Of a DNA stretch of 64,000 nt, positions 29,849 through 38,899 are shown in pieces. The notes beneath the pieces are model-generated. The model was not told the DNA's origin. It saw only the letters and a list, made by a program, of their open reading frames with translations, and did no database searches. The translations under genes and the position numbers were made by a program. The stretch is from Psychromicrobium lacuslunae (lineage in GTDB: Bacteria; Actinomycetota; Actinomycetes; Actinomycetales; Micrococcaceae). Numbering within the stretch: position 1 is the first letter of the stretch; the number at the start of each line of letters is the position of its first letter. The stretch spans positions 1,054,001 through 1,118,000 of the forward strand of contig NZ_CP011005.1 in assembly GCF_000950575.1 (NCBI RefSeq), read 5' to 3'.

Positions 29849-30934
29849 ATGAAGAACATGCGCTTTTACCCTGCCTTTTTCCGTGTGGTGTTCTCCGGGA
29901 TGGACGCCGAACGGGCCCATCACATCGGTTTCACCTTGATCCGCCTCGCCGAGCGGTTCGGTGCCGGCCCGGTGCTCCGTAGGATCACTCAGCCGTCCGC
30001 CGAACTCCGGGTGCAGGCCCTGGGGAGGACCTTTGCTTCGCCCTTTGGGCTGGCCGCCGGCTTCGATAAAGAAGGTCATGGCGTGGCGGCCTTGGCGAAT
30101 CTAGGCTTCGGCCACATCGAGGTGGGGACCATCACCGGCCAGGCCCAGCCCGGAAATCCGAAGCCCCGGCTTTTCCGGCTGGTAGATGATCGTGCCTTGA
30201 TCAATCGGATGGGGTTCAATAACGACGGCGCGGCCACGGTGGCGCCCCGGTTAGCGGCGGCGAAGAAGGTTTTGGAGCGACGATACCGTCAAGCCAGGCC
30301 GGTGATCGGGGTGAATATCGGTAAGACAAAGAAGGTCGAATTGACCGAGGCGGTGCAAGACTATCTGGTCAGCACCCGCGAACTCGCCGCTCAGGCCGAC
30401 TATCTGGTGGTCAATGTCTCCTCGCCCAACACCCCTGGCTTGCGATTGCTGCAGGATGTCCGCTCGCTGCGTCCGCTGCTCATCAAGGTGCAGCGCACAG
30501 CGTACGAATCAGCCGGTTACCAGGTGCCGTTGCTGGTGAAAATCGCCCCGGATCTGTCAGACCAAGACATCGACGATGTTGTCGCCTTGGCGCTGGAAGT
30601 GGGCTTGGACGGCATTATTTGCACCAATACCACGATCACCCGGGAAGGCCTGAATACCCCGGCCGAAGAAGTGATGAGCTATGGCGTGGGCGGGCTGTCC
30701 GGCGCGCCGTTGAAGGAACGCTCGCTTGAGGTGCTGCGCAGGGTGCGCGCCGCTGCGGGGGAGTCGCTCACCATCGTTTCGGTGGGCGGAGTGGAAACAG
30801 CCGCTGACGTTCAGGAGCGTCTGGAAGCAGGGGCCACCCTGGTCCAGGGTTACACGGCGTTCCTCTACGAAGGTCCGTTCTGGGTCTCCCGGATCAATCG
30901 AGGGCTACTCAAGCTACGACGTAACGCCGCCTGA
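29849..30934 (+). CDS. pyrD: quinone-dependent dihydroorotate dehydrogenase
   Basis: PyrD oxidises dihydroorotate to orotate and passes electrons to the quinone pool. It is a class 2 enzyme: an N-terminal helical extension (residues 1-50) for membrane association, then the FMN barrel with [20 protein letters not shown], and [12 protein letters not shown] carrying the catalytic Ser. 361 residues is normal. ATG at 29849 is preferred. It is monocistronic and divergent from the FAD dehydrogenase operon. Confidence 0.96.
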   Translation: MKNMRFYPAFFRVVFSGMDAERAHHIGFTLIRLAERFGAGPVLRRITQPSAELRVQALGRTFASPFGLAAGFDKEGHGVAALANLGFGHIEVGTITGQAQPGNPKPRLFRLVDDRALINRMGFNNDGAATVAPRLAAAKKVLERRYRQARPVIGVNIGKTKKVELTEAVQDYLVSTRELAAQADYLVVNVSSPNTPGLRLLQDVRSLRPLLIKVQRTAYESAGYQVPLLVKIAPDLSDQDIDDVVALALEVGLDGIICTNTTITREGLNTPAEEVMSYGVGGLSGAPLKERSLEVLRRVRAAAGESLTIVSVGGVETAADVQERLEAGATLVQGYTAFLYEGPFWVSRINRGLLKLRRNAA

Positions 30935-31035
30935 AGCCGCCACACCGCTGCAGCGACACCGCCACCACTGAATTAACAGATGCCAGGTTTACTGCAGCGG
31001 GCAATGCTCAGCCAAGCACCGCAGCGAGTCAAGTC

Positions 31036-31644
31036 TTAGTCGAGCTTCTGTCCGCGCTTGACCTGCGGCTTGGGCAGCCGGAGCCGGCGGAACTGCAGCG
31101 AACGCATGGTGCCGTACCAGACCACACCTTGCTCCACCGAGCCGAACTTAGCGATGAGTCGTTTCTTCAGGCGTCGGCCCATCAGGATCGAATCGATCAC
31201 CACGGCGATCACCATCACCCAGAACAAGATGAAGACCCAGGAGACCATTGAGGCGTCGGGGAAGAAGAGGGTAAGAACCACAATTGCTAGCGCAATGAAC
31301 ATCACGAACTCGCCGATGCTGGTGCGCACGTCGACGAAATCGCGGGTGAAGCGCTTCTGCGGGCCCTTATCGCGGAGCGGCAAGAATCGCTCATCACCGG
31401 TATCGAGAGCAGCTCGGGTTTTCAGCTGTGCCTCGCGCCGGGCTTCCCGATCAGCCACTTTTGCGGCCGCTCGGTCATTGGGTACTAAGGGGCGCTTGCG
31501 TGCCGCCTCCTGCTCCTTACGGCTAGGGGTCGGCACACCCTTCGATGCTCGCGGATCGGCCTTCTGCTTGGCGTCCTGATCGGCGGCGGCCAATTGATCG
31601 GCGACTTCTTGGGCGGTTGCGGCTTCTTTATTTCTTCCAAACAC
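31036..31644 (-). CDS. DUF3043 membrane protein
   Basis: A protein of 202 residues starting at GTG 31644 with an N-terminal charged region (K-E-A-A-T-A-Q-E, many K/R), the P-L-V-P-N-D-R motif, then two membrane helices near residues 115-155 and a basic C-terminus ending V-K-R-G-Q-K-L-D. This layout defines DUF3043, an actinobacterial family of unknown function. It is convergent with pyrD and divergent from the dipeptidase gene. Confidence 0.88.
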   Translation of the reverse strand: MFGRNKEAATAQEVADQLAAADQDAKQKADPRASKGVPTPSRKEQEAARKRPLVPNDRAAAKVADREARREAQLKTRAALDTGDERFLPLRDKGPQKRFTRDFVDVRTSIGEFVMFIALAIVVLTLFFPDASMVSWVFILFWVMVIAVVIDSILMGRRLKKRLIAKFGSVEQGVVWYGTMRSLQFRRLRLPKPQVKRGQKLD

Positions 31645-31708
31645 CTATCTAGGATACCCGCTGTCATCTGTCTTGGACTCATTGGAGGGGAGCGGTAAGG
31701 TTCGGATC

Positions 31709-33136
31709 ATGACCAGCATTCCCTCTTCAGAACAGCACACCGCCACTGCCCAGAACACTCCGGATAGCTCTGTCGTTGAACAACTGCGTGAGAAGGTGCA
31801 GGCCCGCTTTGAGCAAACCGTGACAGAGCTTATCGAGTTGGCAAAGATTCCGGGCATTGCCTGGGCTGCTTTCGATCCCGCCGAACTTGACCGTAGCGCC
31901 GAAGCTGTCGCGGCGCTGATTAGGAGCACTGGGGTTGACGACGTCCAGATCCTGCGCGTCGAGAAGGCCGACGGTACTCCCGGTGGCCCCGCGGTGGTGG
32001 CCCGCAAAGTTGCGCAGCCCGGTAAACCGACAATCTTGCTCTACGCACACCATGATGTGCAGCCACCCGGAGACGAGTCGCTCTGGAATTCCAGTCCTTT
32101 CCTGCCCGAGCAGCGCGACGGTCGGCTGTGGGGGCGCGGTGTCGCCGATGACAAGGCAGGGGTGTTGGCCCATATCGCCTCGCTGCGGGCGGTCAGCGAA
32201 GTTCTCGGTGCCGATTTCGGTCTCGGCGTGACTCTCTTTATCGAGGGCGAGGAGGAAGCCGGTTCGCCGACATTCCACGATTTCCTCACCGCGCATCAGG
32301 AGTTACTGCGCGCCGATGTGATTGTGGTGGCTGATTCCGGTAATTGGAAGGTGGGGGTACCCGCCTTGACCACCAGTCTGCGTGGGCTCATCGATGGCAG
32401 CATAGAGGTTCAGGTACTCGAGCACGCTGTGCACTCAGGGATGTTCGGTGGCCCGGTACTTGATGCGCCGACCCAGCTGGCTCGCCTGATCGCCACCTTC
32501 CACCACGAGGATGGCAGCGTGGCGATCGAGGGGCTGCACAGTGCCGAGGAGCCAAGCATTGATTACCCGGAGGCTGATTTCCGTGCTGATGCCTCGCTTC
32601 TTGACGGTCTTGAACTTGCCGGAGTCGGGAGTATCGCTGGTCGGCTTTGGTCGAAGCCTGCACTGTCAATCATCGGCTTTGATGCACCAGCGGTGGCCAC
32701 CAGTTCTAACACCATCCAGCCTCGGGCGACCGCCAAGTTCAGCTTGCGGCTCGCGCCCGGCCAGGACCCGGCAAAAGCCATGGAGGCGGTGCGGGCACAT
32801 GTAGAGAAGCGTATCCCGGCAACAGCTAAGGTGACCTTCATCCCCGGTGAGCAGGGGAACGCTTTCGCTGCCGATACCTCCGCTGCGGCGGCCCAGTCCA
32901 TGCTGTGGGCACTGGGGGAGTCCTGGGGCGTGCCGCCGGTCGAATCCGGAATGGGAGGTTCCATTCCCTTCATCGCTGACCTTACCGAGCTTTACCCCGA
33001 GGCTCAGATCCTGATCACCGGAGTGGAAGACCCAGACTCGCGCGCCCACAGTGCCAATGAATCGCTGCATCTAGCGGAGTTTGAAAAGGCGGTAGTAGCA
33101 GAAGCTTTGCTGATGGCGAAGCTCAACCTCGGCTGA
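31709..33136 (+). CDS. M20 family dipeptidase
   Basis: The 475-residue enzyme belongs to the M20 zinc aminoacylase/carboxypeptidase-like dipeptidases. L-L-Y-A-H-H-D-V-Q-P holds the first zinc ligand and catalytic Asp. G-R-G-V-A-D-D-K and the catalytic I-E-G-E-E-E-A-G follow, and a dimerisation domain lies in the middle. The frame extends to 31673, but ATG at 31709 gives the usual N-terminus. It probably hydrolyses cytosolic dipeptides. The 180-base gap downstream contains an inverted-repeat element rather than a gene. Confidence 0.9.
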   Translation: MTSIPSSEQHTATAQNTPDSSVVEQLREKVQARFEQTVTELIELAKIPGIAWAAFDPAELDRSAEAVAALIRSTGVDDVQILRVEKADGTPGGPAVVARKVAQPGKPTILLYAHHDVQPPGDESLWNSSPFLPEQRDGRLWGRGVADDKAGVLAHIASLRAVSEVLGADFGLGVTLFIEGEEEAGSPTFHDFLTAHQELLRADVIVVADSGNWKVGVPALTTSLRGLIDGSIEVQVLEHAVHSGMFGGPVLDAPTQLARLIATFHHEDGSVAIEGLHSAEEPSIDYPEADFRADASLLDGLELAGVGSIAGRLWSKPALSIIGFDAPAVATSSNTIQPRATAKFSLRLAPGQDPAKAMEAVRAHVEKRIPATAKVTFIPGEQGNAFAADTSAAAAQSMLWALGESWGVPPVESGMGGSIPFIADLTELYPEAQILITGVEDPDSRAHSANESLHLAEFEKAVVAEALLMAKLNLG

Positions 33137-33189
33137 CAAATCGTCTGGGGCCGAGGTGAACATCGTTGGGAAGGCTGAACTATTAATTT

Positions 33190-33299
33190 GAGCTGGAGTC
33201 CAACATTCTTTAGCCGCGCCTCGCGAGCTCCCGCGTGGCGGCGAAGCCGACACGCGAAGTCTCGTGTCTAAGCGGCGGAAAATGCTGGACTCCAGCTCA
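33190..33299. repeat. small inverted-repeat element between dipeptidase and erpA
   Basis: An element of about 110 bases bounded by inverted termini GAGCTGGAGTCCAACATT (33190-33207) and AATGCTGGACTCCAGCTC (33282-33299), which match at all but one position. The interior carries CGCGTG/CACGCG and GCGGC-type sub-palindromes and has no coding frame. No target duplication is visible. It could be a miniature inverted-repeat element, a REP-like sequence or an elaborate terminator. Confidence 0.5.
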
Positions 33300-33361
33300 G
33301 GAAACCGGAACATCGATATGTGACCGGGAACATCTCAGCGGGAAGTGTGGTTGAGAGTATT

Positions 33362-33745
33362 ATGGACACTATGACGACCACAACTGATACCTCTCCAGAG
33401 ACGTCGGCCGAGCTGCCGACCCATGCCGTGGCATTGAGCGATGTGGCGGCAGAGAAAGTTCGCAGCTTGCTCGAGCAGGAAGGCCGCACCGATCTCCGCT
33501 TGCGGGTAGCGGTTCAGCCTGGCGGTTGCTCGGGGTTGATTTACCAGCTTTACTTTGACGAGCGGATGCTCGACGGTGATGCGGTACGTGACTTCGACGG
33601 CGTCGAGGTAGTCGTCGATAAGATGAGCGTTCCTTATTTGGACGGTGCCAGCATCGACTTCGAGGACACCATCTCCAAGCAGGGTTTCACCATTGACAAC
33701 CCGAATGCTGGCGGCTCCTGCGCCTGCGGCGACTCGTTCCACTAA
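33362..33745 (+). CDS. erpA: iron-sulfur cluster insertion protein (HesB/IscA/ErpA family)
   Basis: An A-type carrier that receives Fe-S clusters and passes them to apo-proteins. The conserved Cys positions are present: G-G-C-S-G-L at the centre and C-A-C-G-D-S-F-H at the C-terminus. The body follows the L-S-D-V-A-A-E-K-V and L-R-V-A-V-Q-P pattern of the family. I place the start at ATG 33362; 33371 and an upstream ATG are possible. An N-terminal Thr/Ser-rich tail of about 25 residues precedes the domain. It sits upstream of the cytochrome oxidase genes, as in relatives. Confidence 0.92.
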   Translation: MDTMTTTTDTSPETSAELPTHAVALSDVAAEKVRSLLEQEGRTDLRLRVAVQPGGCSGLIYQLYFDERMLDGDAVRDFDGVEVVVDKMSVPYLDGASIDFEDTISKQGFTIDNPNAGGSCACGDSFH

Positions 33746-33762
33746 GCGCGATCTAAGCATTC

Positions 33763-33791
33763 AGAATGGCCCGGTTTAACCGGGCCATTCT
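33763..33791 (+). terminator. erpA terminator
   Basis: A 14-bp inverted repeat AGAATGGCCCGGTT/AACCGGGCCATTCT with a one-base centre lies 18 bases after the erpA stop and before ctaC. The real RNA loop must open to about three or five bases. Confidence 0.8.
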
Positions 33792-33975
33792 CATGTCTCG
33801 GTGGCTTCGGCCGCCGCGCCAGACACAGTGTGCGCAAAAAGTTCCCGAGCGGGGTAAGCTCTAAGGGAATACTCTCTACACGCAGTAGTAGAACATAAGT
33901 TTTAATACGGTAATGAGCACGGAAAGTGGCCGCGGCACCCCAAGCCAGGCCAGTTACAAAAAGGAAGGGCCGTCT

Positions 33976-34848
33976 GTGAGTTCGCAGCATCGAACCGGCA
34001 GCCGACGCGCTAAAGTCCTCGCTGTTTCAGCAGTAGGAGTAGCCAGCGCACTGGTTTTGTCGGCATGTACCCCGGAGATGAAGAACGGCTGGTTGCCGAC
34101 CGAGCCGGGTGTCACGAACCATACCGGCTCGATTATCACCCTGTGGGTGAACTCGTGGATCGCCGCCCTCGCGGTGGGTGTACTCACCTGGGGCCTGATC
34201 ATCTGGTGCATCATCGCCTACCGGCGTCGTAAGGGCACCACTGGCTACCCGAAGCAGATTTCCTATAACCTTCCGTTGGAAATCTTCTACTTAACCATTC
34301 CCTTGTTCATGGTGTTGGTCTTCTTCTACTTCACCGATCAGGATCAGCAGAAGCTCGATGCCCGGGTCGATAACCCCGGGGTCACTATCGATGTCCGGGG
34401 CAAGCAGTGGGCCTGGGACTTCAACTACCTCTCCGGCAACGAGGTCAAAGAAGCCGTTTATGAAGGCGGCGTGCAGGCTCACCTGAATGGTGACTCGATC
34501 GATAAGGATAAGCTGCCTACGCTGTATTTGCCGGTCGGCAAGAGTGTTGAGTTACAGCTGAACTCCCGCGACGTGATTCACTCCTTCTGGGTCCCTGCCT
34601 TCTTGCAGAAGCGGGACATGATCCCGGGCAAGACCAACTACATTAACTTCACACCGGAGAAGCTGGGGACTTTCGACGGCAAGTGCGCTGAGCTTTGCGG
34701 TGAATACCACTCGGAGATGCTCTTCCGAGTCAAGGTAGTCACTGAAGAAGAGTTCCAAGCTCATTTGAAGCAACTTAAAGAAGCTGGGTACACCGGTAGC
34801 CTCGGTAGCGAGTATGACCGTAACCCCAATCTGAACGAGAAGAAATAG
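33976..34848 (+). CDS. ctaC: cytochrome c oxidase subunit II
   Basis: CtaC receives electrons from cytochrome c (here from the diheme QcrC) at its CuA centre. The protein has a lipoprotein signal ending L-V-L-S-A-C, two membrane helices at about residues 50-75 and 95-120, and a cupredoxin domain with C237-A-E-L-C241-G-E-Y-H245-S-E-M248 as CuA ligands plus the upstream H of V-I-H-S-F-W. The frame reaches back to 33913, but GTG at 33976 follows AAGGAAGGG and gives the compact signal. It leads the ctaC-ctaD-ctaF operon. Confidence 0.94.
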   Translation: MSSQHRTGSRRAKVLAVSAVGVASALVLSACTPEMKNGWLPTEPGVTNHTGSIITLWVNSWIAALAVGVLTWGLIIWCIIAYRRRKGTTGYPKQISYNLPLEIFYLTIPLFMVLVFFYFTDQDQQKLDARVDNPGVTIDVRGKQWAWDFNYLSGNEVKEAVYEGGVQAHLNGDSIDKDKLPTLYLPVGKSVELQLNSRDVIHSFWVPAFLQKRDMIPGKTNYINFTPEKLGTFDGKCAELCGEYHSEMLFRVKVVTEEEFQAHLKQLKEAGYTGSLGSEYDRNPNLNEKK

Positions 34849-34860
34849 GGGTCCGGACAG

Positions 34861-36582
34861 GTGACTACTACCTACGAACGCCCAGCCATTGCAGAACCGG
34901 CGAGCGAAGAACGCGTTGTACCGGTGTCCAAGGGACGCATTGTCGTCAACTGGATCACCTCGACTGACCACAAGACGATCGGCTACATGTATCTGATCGC
35001 CTCCTTCATCTTCTTCTGCTTCGGCGGTGTGATGGCGCTGTTGATCCGTGCCGAGCTCTTCGAGCCCGGTATGCAGATCTTGCAGACCAAAGAGCAGTAC
35101 AACCAGCTGTTCACCATGCATGGCACGGTGATGTTGCTGATGTTTGCCACCCCGCTGTTCGCGGGCTTCGCCAATGCGATCATGCCGTTGCAGATCGGCG
35201 CTCCCGATGTGGCCTTCCCGCGGTTGAATGCACTGGCCTTCTGGTTCTTCCTGTTCGGCAGCACCATCGCAGTCTCCGGTTTCATCACCCCGCAGGGGGC
35301 TGCCTCCTTCGGCTGGTTCGCTTATGCGCCGTTGTCTAACACCACGTTTACCCCGGGTATCGGTGGTGATCTCTGGGTCTTTGGCTTGGCCTTGTCCGGT
35401 TTCGGCACCATTCTGGGTGGCGTCAACTTCATCACCACTATCATCTGTATGCGTGCCCCCGGTATGACCATGTGGCGGATGCCAATCTTCACCTGGAACG
35501 TTCTGGTTACCTCAATCCTGGTGCTGATGGCGTTCCCGCCGCTGGCCGCCGCACTGTTCGCGCTCGGCGCTGATCGACGCTTTGGTGCGCATATCTTTGA
35601 CCCCGAAAACGGCGGTGCCATTCTCTGGCAGCACCTGTTCTGGTTCTTCGGCCACCCCGAGGTGTACATCATTGCGCTGCCTTTCTTCGGCATCGTCTCC
35701 GAGATCTTCCCGGTATTCAGCCGCAAGCCGATTTTTGGTTACAAGGGCTTGGTCTACGCAACTATTGGTATCGCCGCGCTCTCTGTCACGGTGTGGGCAC
35801 ACCATATGTATGTCACCGGCTCGGTATTGCTACCCTTCTTCGCCTTTATGACCATGTTGATCGCGGTGCCCACCGGGGTGAAGTTCTTCAACTGGATAGG
35901 CACCATGTGGCGAGGTTCGTTGACCTTCGAAACACCGATGCTGTGGAGCATCGGCTTCTTGGTCACCTTCCTGTTCGGTGGCCTGACCGGCATCATCCTG
36001 TCCTCGCCGCCGCTGGACTTCCACGTCTCTGATACCTACTTTGTGGTCGCGCACTTCCACTACGTGGTCTTCGGCACCGTGGTGTTTGCGATGTTCGCTG
36101 GCTTCTACTTCTGGTGGCCAAAGTGGACCGGCAAGATGCTCAATGAGCGGCTCGGCAAGATTCACTTCTGGATGCTGTTCCTCGGCTTCCACGGCACCTT
36201 CCTGATTCAGCACTGGCTTGGCGTGCTCGGCATGCCGCGTCGTTACGCGGATTACTTGCAGGAAGATAATTTCACCTGGATGAACCAGTTCTCCACCATT
36301 TCCTCCTTCGTGCTCGGTGCCTCGCTGATCCCGTTCTTCTGGAACGTCTACGTCACTTGGCGCTCCAAACGCAAGGTCGAGGTGGATGATCCCTGGGGCT
36401 TCGGTGCCTCGCTGGAGTGGGCGACTTCCTGCCCGCCGCCGCGGCACAACTTCACCTCGATTCCGCGAATCCGTTCGGAGCGCCCCGCTCTGGACTTGCA
36501 TCACCCGGAGCTTTCGCAGGCCTACACGCCCAACAACCCGGTCGCTGCAGTATTCGGCCCGGCTGACCAGAAGGACGCATAA
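34861..36582 (+). CDS. ctaD: cytochrome c oxidase subunit I
   Basis: CtaD is the catalytic subunit of the aa3-type terminal oxidase, a proton pump with 12 membrane helices. The 573 residues include the heme/copper ligands in [13 protein letters not shown] (Cu-B His and the Tyr cross-link region), V-W-A-H-H-M-Y (the other two Cu-B His) and F-H-Y-V-V-F-G. The start is GTG at 34861, 12 bases after ctaC; ctaF follows directly on the next base after the stop. Confidence 0.98.
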   Translation: MTTTYERPAIAEPASEERVVPVSKGRIVVNWITSTDHKTIGYMYLIASFIFFCFGGVMALLIRAELFEPGMQILQTKEQYNQLFTMHGTVMLLMFATPLFAGFANAIMPLQIGAPDVAFPRLNALAFWFFLFGSTIAVSGFITPQGAASFGWFAYAPLSNTTFTPGIGGDLWVFGLALSGFGTILGGVNFITTIICMRAPGMTMWRMPIFTWNVLVTSILVLMAFPPLAAALFALGADRRFGAHIFDPENGGAILWQHLFWFFGHPEVYIIALPFFGIVSEIFPVFSRKPIFGYKGLVYATIGIAALSVTVWAHHMYVTGSVLLPFFAFMTMLIAVPTGVKFFNWIGTMWRGSLTFETPMLWSIGFLVTFLFGGLTGIILSSPPLDFHVSDTYFVVAHFHYVVFGTVVFAMFAGFYFWWPKWTGKMLNERLGKIHFWMLFLGFHGTFLIQHWLGVLGMPRRYADYLQEDNFTWMNQFSTISSFVLGASLIPFFWNVYVTWRSKRKVEVDDPWGFGASLEWATSCPPPRHNFTSIPRIRSERPALDLHHPELSQAYTPNNPVAAVFGPADQKDA

Positions 36583-36984
36583 ATGCAACTCGAATCTCGA
36601 CTTTTCGGAATTGGCGCGTTCTTCTTTGTTCCAGTCGCGGTGATCTACGGTTTCCTGACCCATTGGGATGAATGGGTGGGTATCCTCGGCATTCTGCTGG
36701 TCGGCGGCCTGGCCGGCATGATCGGCTTCTACCTGGCTTTCACCGCTAAACGAGTGGGCTTGCGGCCTGAGGATCGCACCGACGGTGAGATCCATGAGGG
36801 TGCCGGTGAACAGGGCCACTTCAGCCCGTGGAGTTGGTGGCCGCTCGTGCTCGGCGCATCCTGCGCCACTGCCTTCCTGGGCTTGGCCGTCGGCTGGTGG
36901 GTAGTCTTCATCGCCGCCGGTATGGCAGTGATCGGTTTGGTTGGCTGGGTTTTCGAATACAGCCGCGGTGACCACGCACACTAA
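36583..36984 (+). CDS. ctaF: cytochrome c oxidase subunit 4 (actinobacterial type)
   Basis: CtaF is the actinobacterial-specific subunit IV of the aa3 oxidase in the bcc-aa3 supercomplex. The 133-residue protein has four membrane segments with the F-x-V-P-V-A-V-I-Y-G-F and W-W-P-L-V-L-G segments typical of the family. Its ATG follows the ctaD stop without a gap, so translation is coupled. A strong terminator follows. Confidence 0.95.
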   Translation: MQLESRLFGIGAFFFVPVAVIYGFLTHWDEWVGILGILLVGGLAGMIGFYLAFTAKRVGLRPEDRTDGEIHEGAGEQGHFSPWSWWPLVLGASCATAFLGLAVGWWVVFIAAGMAVIGLVGWVFEYSRGDHAH

Positions 36985-36995
36985 GTTATTCAGCT

Positions 36996-37050
36996 AAAGC
37001 TGTGTTGCCGCGGACAGGATAGTGGGTCTGCGGCAACACAGCTTTACTTT
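36996..37050 (+). terminator. ctaCDF operon terminator
   Basis: A 16-bp inverted repeat AAAGCTGTGTTGCCGC (36996-37011) with GCGGCAACACAGCTTT (37030-37045), followed by ACTTTTTAAG. This has a true T-run and is a convincing intrinsic terminator just after ctaF. Confidence 0.9.
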
Positions 37051-37086
37051 TTAAGTTAAGTTTTAGATCGCGACAGGAGGGTAGTA

Positions 37087-37875
37087 ATGGCGGACTCGGC
37101 TCAGGACATTCTTGGCGAGATTGATCGGCAGGCTAAGACGCCGTTATATCTGCAGCTAGCAGCTATCCTGCGCGACTACGTCTCCGGAAGGGCGGCGCAG
37201 AGCTCACCGATTCCCTCGGAGCGGGACATTGCGGCTCGGTTTGGCCTGGCCAGAATGACGGTGCGACAAGCTATTGACTCGTTGGTCTCCGCCGAGATCC
37301 TGGATCGCGTGGTGGGACTCGGCACCTTCGTGCACCGACCCAAGGTCGATCTACAAGTGAAACTTACCTCCTACTCGGAGGAGATGCAGCGACGTGGCAT
37401 GGTGCCCGACGCCAAGGTGCTGGACTTTGAACTGGTGCCAGCTGGCGCCAGCATTGCGCGGGAACTGCAATTGCATGAAGGCCAGTTAGTGGTTCGATTC
37501 CGACGCCTGCTCTTGGCGGATGGCGAACCGATGAGCGTTGATGAGAACTTCATTCCGGGATACCGGGTGCCGGGCATCACTGATGACCCGCCGCCAACCT
37601 CGCTATACAACGTGCTGGGGGAGCGCTACGGACTGGTAATGGAATGGGGCGAAGATATGATTGAGGCCGCCGCAGCGGCTCCAGCCATCGCCAGGCAGCT
37701 CAAAGTGGAGAACGGTGCGCCGCTGTTGAAGATCCAGCGTCACGCCTTCGTCTCAGGCATCGTGGTTGACTACTCGGTCTCCTACTACCGAGCGGACCGT
37801 TACAAGCTTTGGGTACCACTCCAGCGGCCCGGAGCGCGTACCTCCCGGCCTTATGCGGCAAACCGGCGTAGATAA
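37087..37875 (+). CDS. GntR/HutC family transcriptional regulator
   Basis: The 262-residue protein has a GntR winged helix (about residues 15-80: P-L-Y-L-Q-L-A, P-S-E-R-D-I-A-A-R-F-G-L-A-R-M-T-V-R-Q-A-I) and a UTRA effector domain (about 95-250), as in DasR/NagR-type regulators that sense amino-sugar phosphates. The effector here is not known. ATG at 37087 follows GACAGGAGGGTAGTA, a strong ribosome binding site. There is no obvious adjacent transport or amino-sugar gene, so its targets are probably elsewhere. Confidence 0.92.
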   Translation: MADSAQDILGEIDRQAKTPLYLQLAAILRDYVSGRAAQSSPIPSERDIAARFGLARMTVRQAIDSLVSAEILDRVVGLGTFVHRPKVDLQVKLTSYSEEMQRRGMVPDAKVLDFELVPAGASIARELQLHEGQLVVRFRRLLLADGEPMSVDENFIPGYRVPGITDDPPPTSLYNVLGERYGLVMEWGEDMIEAAAAAPAIARQLKVENGAPLLKIQRHAFVSGIVVDYSVSYYRADRYKLWVPLQRPGARTSRPYAANRRR

Positions 37876-37919
37876 ATCGTCGTAATCTCAAACGAGGCTC
37901 AGAACCTGTTCTAGGGCTC

Positions 37920-38309
37920 TTAGTGGGTTTCGGCTAACTTAGCCAGATCCTGAACCGAATGGGCCATCAGGCAGAATTCGTTTCCCTCAGGGTCCGCCAG
38001 CACAAACCAGCCCGGAGTTTCGCCCTGGCCAATGTCAGCGTGCCGGGCCCCGAGAGCTAGCAGTCGCTCCAGTTCTTCCTCGGTGCTGAGTCCATTAGCA
38101 CGCAGATCGAAATGTAAACGATTCTTGGTGCGCTTGGGTCCAGCCACGGAGTAGATGCCAATGCACGGCCAATCCTTATCAAGTGGCGCGATACTAATAC
38201 CGCCCGGGCTTTCCTCCAGGATCCGCCAGTTGAGCACTGCGCACCAGAATTCGGCGAGAACTTTAGGCTGCTGCGAGTCAAGCACTACTTCATCAAGTTT
38301 GCTGGTCAT
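37920..38309 (-). CDS. VOC superfamily protein (glyoxalase-like)
   Basis: This 129-residue protein has two beta-alpha-beta modules of the vicinal oxygen chelate fold. F-W-C-A-V-L-N-W lies in the first half, and H-F-D-L-R-A-N-G, L-L-A-L-G-A-R and V-L-A-D-P-E-G-N-E-F-C-L-M lie in the second. It is a clear paralogue of the gene at 51946-52326. The D-P-E-G-N-E-F-C motif is the typical metal-binding end, but the substrate is unknown. It is convergent with the GntR regulator. Confidence 0.85.
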   Translation of the reverse strand: MTSKLDEVVLDSQQPKVLAEFWCAVLNWRILEESPGGISIAPLDKDWPCIGIYSVAGPKRTKNRLHFDLRANGLSTEEELERLLALGARHADIGQGETPGWFVLADPEGNEFCLMAHSVQDLAKLAETH

Positions 38310-38583
38310 AGCACCACGATAGGGCAGCCCGGTTGTTCGGGAGAGCTATTGAGGACAGCGGTGGTCCTGGTTGCTGAGGCCGTGGCCGCGGGTTAGATGT
38401 ACCGAGTACCCAGCTGCATTGAGTGCACGGGATATTGAGTGCAGGAGGTGTTTCAGCTGTGGCGCTCAGCCGTCGCCTGTAACCTTCAAGCGCACATACA
38501 TGTCTTCTGCCACCAGGAAAAGTTCGAAGCGTCCAATCTTACAGCCAAGACCCTAACTTGCTCAGCGAAAGGTTGTTAAAAGC
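38310..38583. other. intergenic stretch with a possible gene remnant
   Basis: No complete gene is visible. On the minus strand, 38552 to 38466 reads between two stops as G-L-G-C-K-I-G-R-F-E-L-F followed by R-L-K-V-T-G-D-G, which loosely resembles a DUF1508 (YegP-like) repeat. It has no usable start and may be a decayed fragment or chance. Confidence 0.25.
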
Positions 38584-38618
38584 AGCTGCTCCGCTCCTGT
38601 ACCGGGAACGGAGCAGCT
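38584..38618 (-). terminator. terminator of the secreted protein/small membrane protein operon
   Basis: Arms AGCTGCTCCG (38584-38593) and CGGAGCAGCT (38609-38618), followed on the minus strand by GCTTTTAAC. It closes the two-gene operon above it, which is therefore an independent unit. Confidence 0.75.
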
Positions 38619-38635
38619 AGTGAGAGCTTGAGAAG

Positions 38636-38863
38636 CTAACTTCGGTGTCTCGTATTCTGCCGAGCTCGAGCGATGAGGAATCCGATGAAAAAGACCCACA
38701 TGACCGGAATAACCGTTGACGACAGCACAATGAATGACTTCTCGCCAGGGAAAAAAACGTACTGGAGAGATAGCAAGACGAGAGAGGTAGCGAACACAGC
38801 TAAGGTCAAGCTCAATAGCTGCGTTCTAAAAGCCAAGCGTCGAACTTCCTTGGTAACGTTCAT
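38636..38863 (-). CDS. small membrane protein with two predicted helices
   Basis: The 75-residue product has a short basic N-terminus (K-E-V-R-R-L-A-F-R), a first hydrophobic helix (L-L-S-L-T-L-A-V-F-A-T-S-L-V-L-L), a small polar loop, and a second helix (V-I-P-V-M-W-V-F-F-I-G-F-L-I-A), ending in R-A-R-Q-N-T-R-H-R-S. AGGAAGG precedes the ATG at 38863. The gene begins 36 bases after the stop of the secreted protein gene and shares its terminator, so the two are probably co-transcribed. I do not recognise the family. The pairing suggests an immunity or anchoring role for the secreted partner, which is an inference. Confidence 0.65.
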   Translation of the reverse strand: MNVTKEVRRLAFRTQLLSLTLAVFATSLVLLSLQYVFFPGEKSFIVLSSTVIPVMWVFFIGFLIARARQNTRHRS

Positions 38864-38899
38864 GGCCGGGTCACCTTCCTAAGGTTTGTCTTGTTGGGC

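Noticed and set aside
35830-36981. Antisense open frame of 383 codons over ctaD and ctaF
   Set aside because: It crosses two well supported genes on the opposite strand and has no homologous features.
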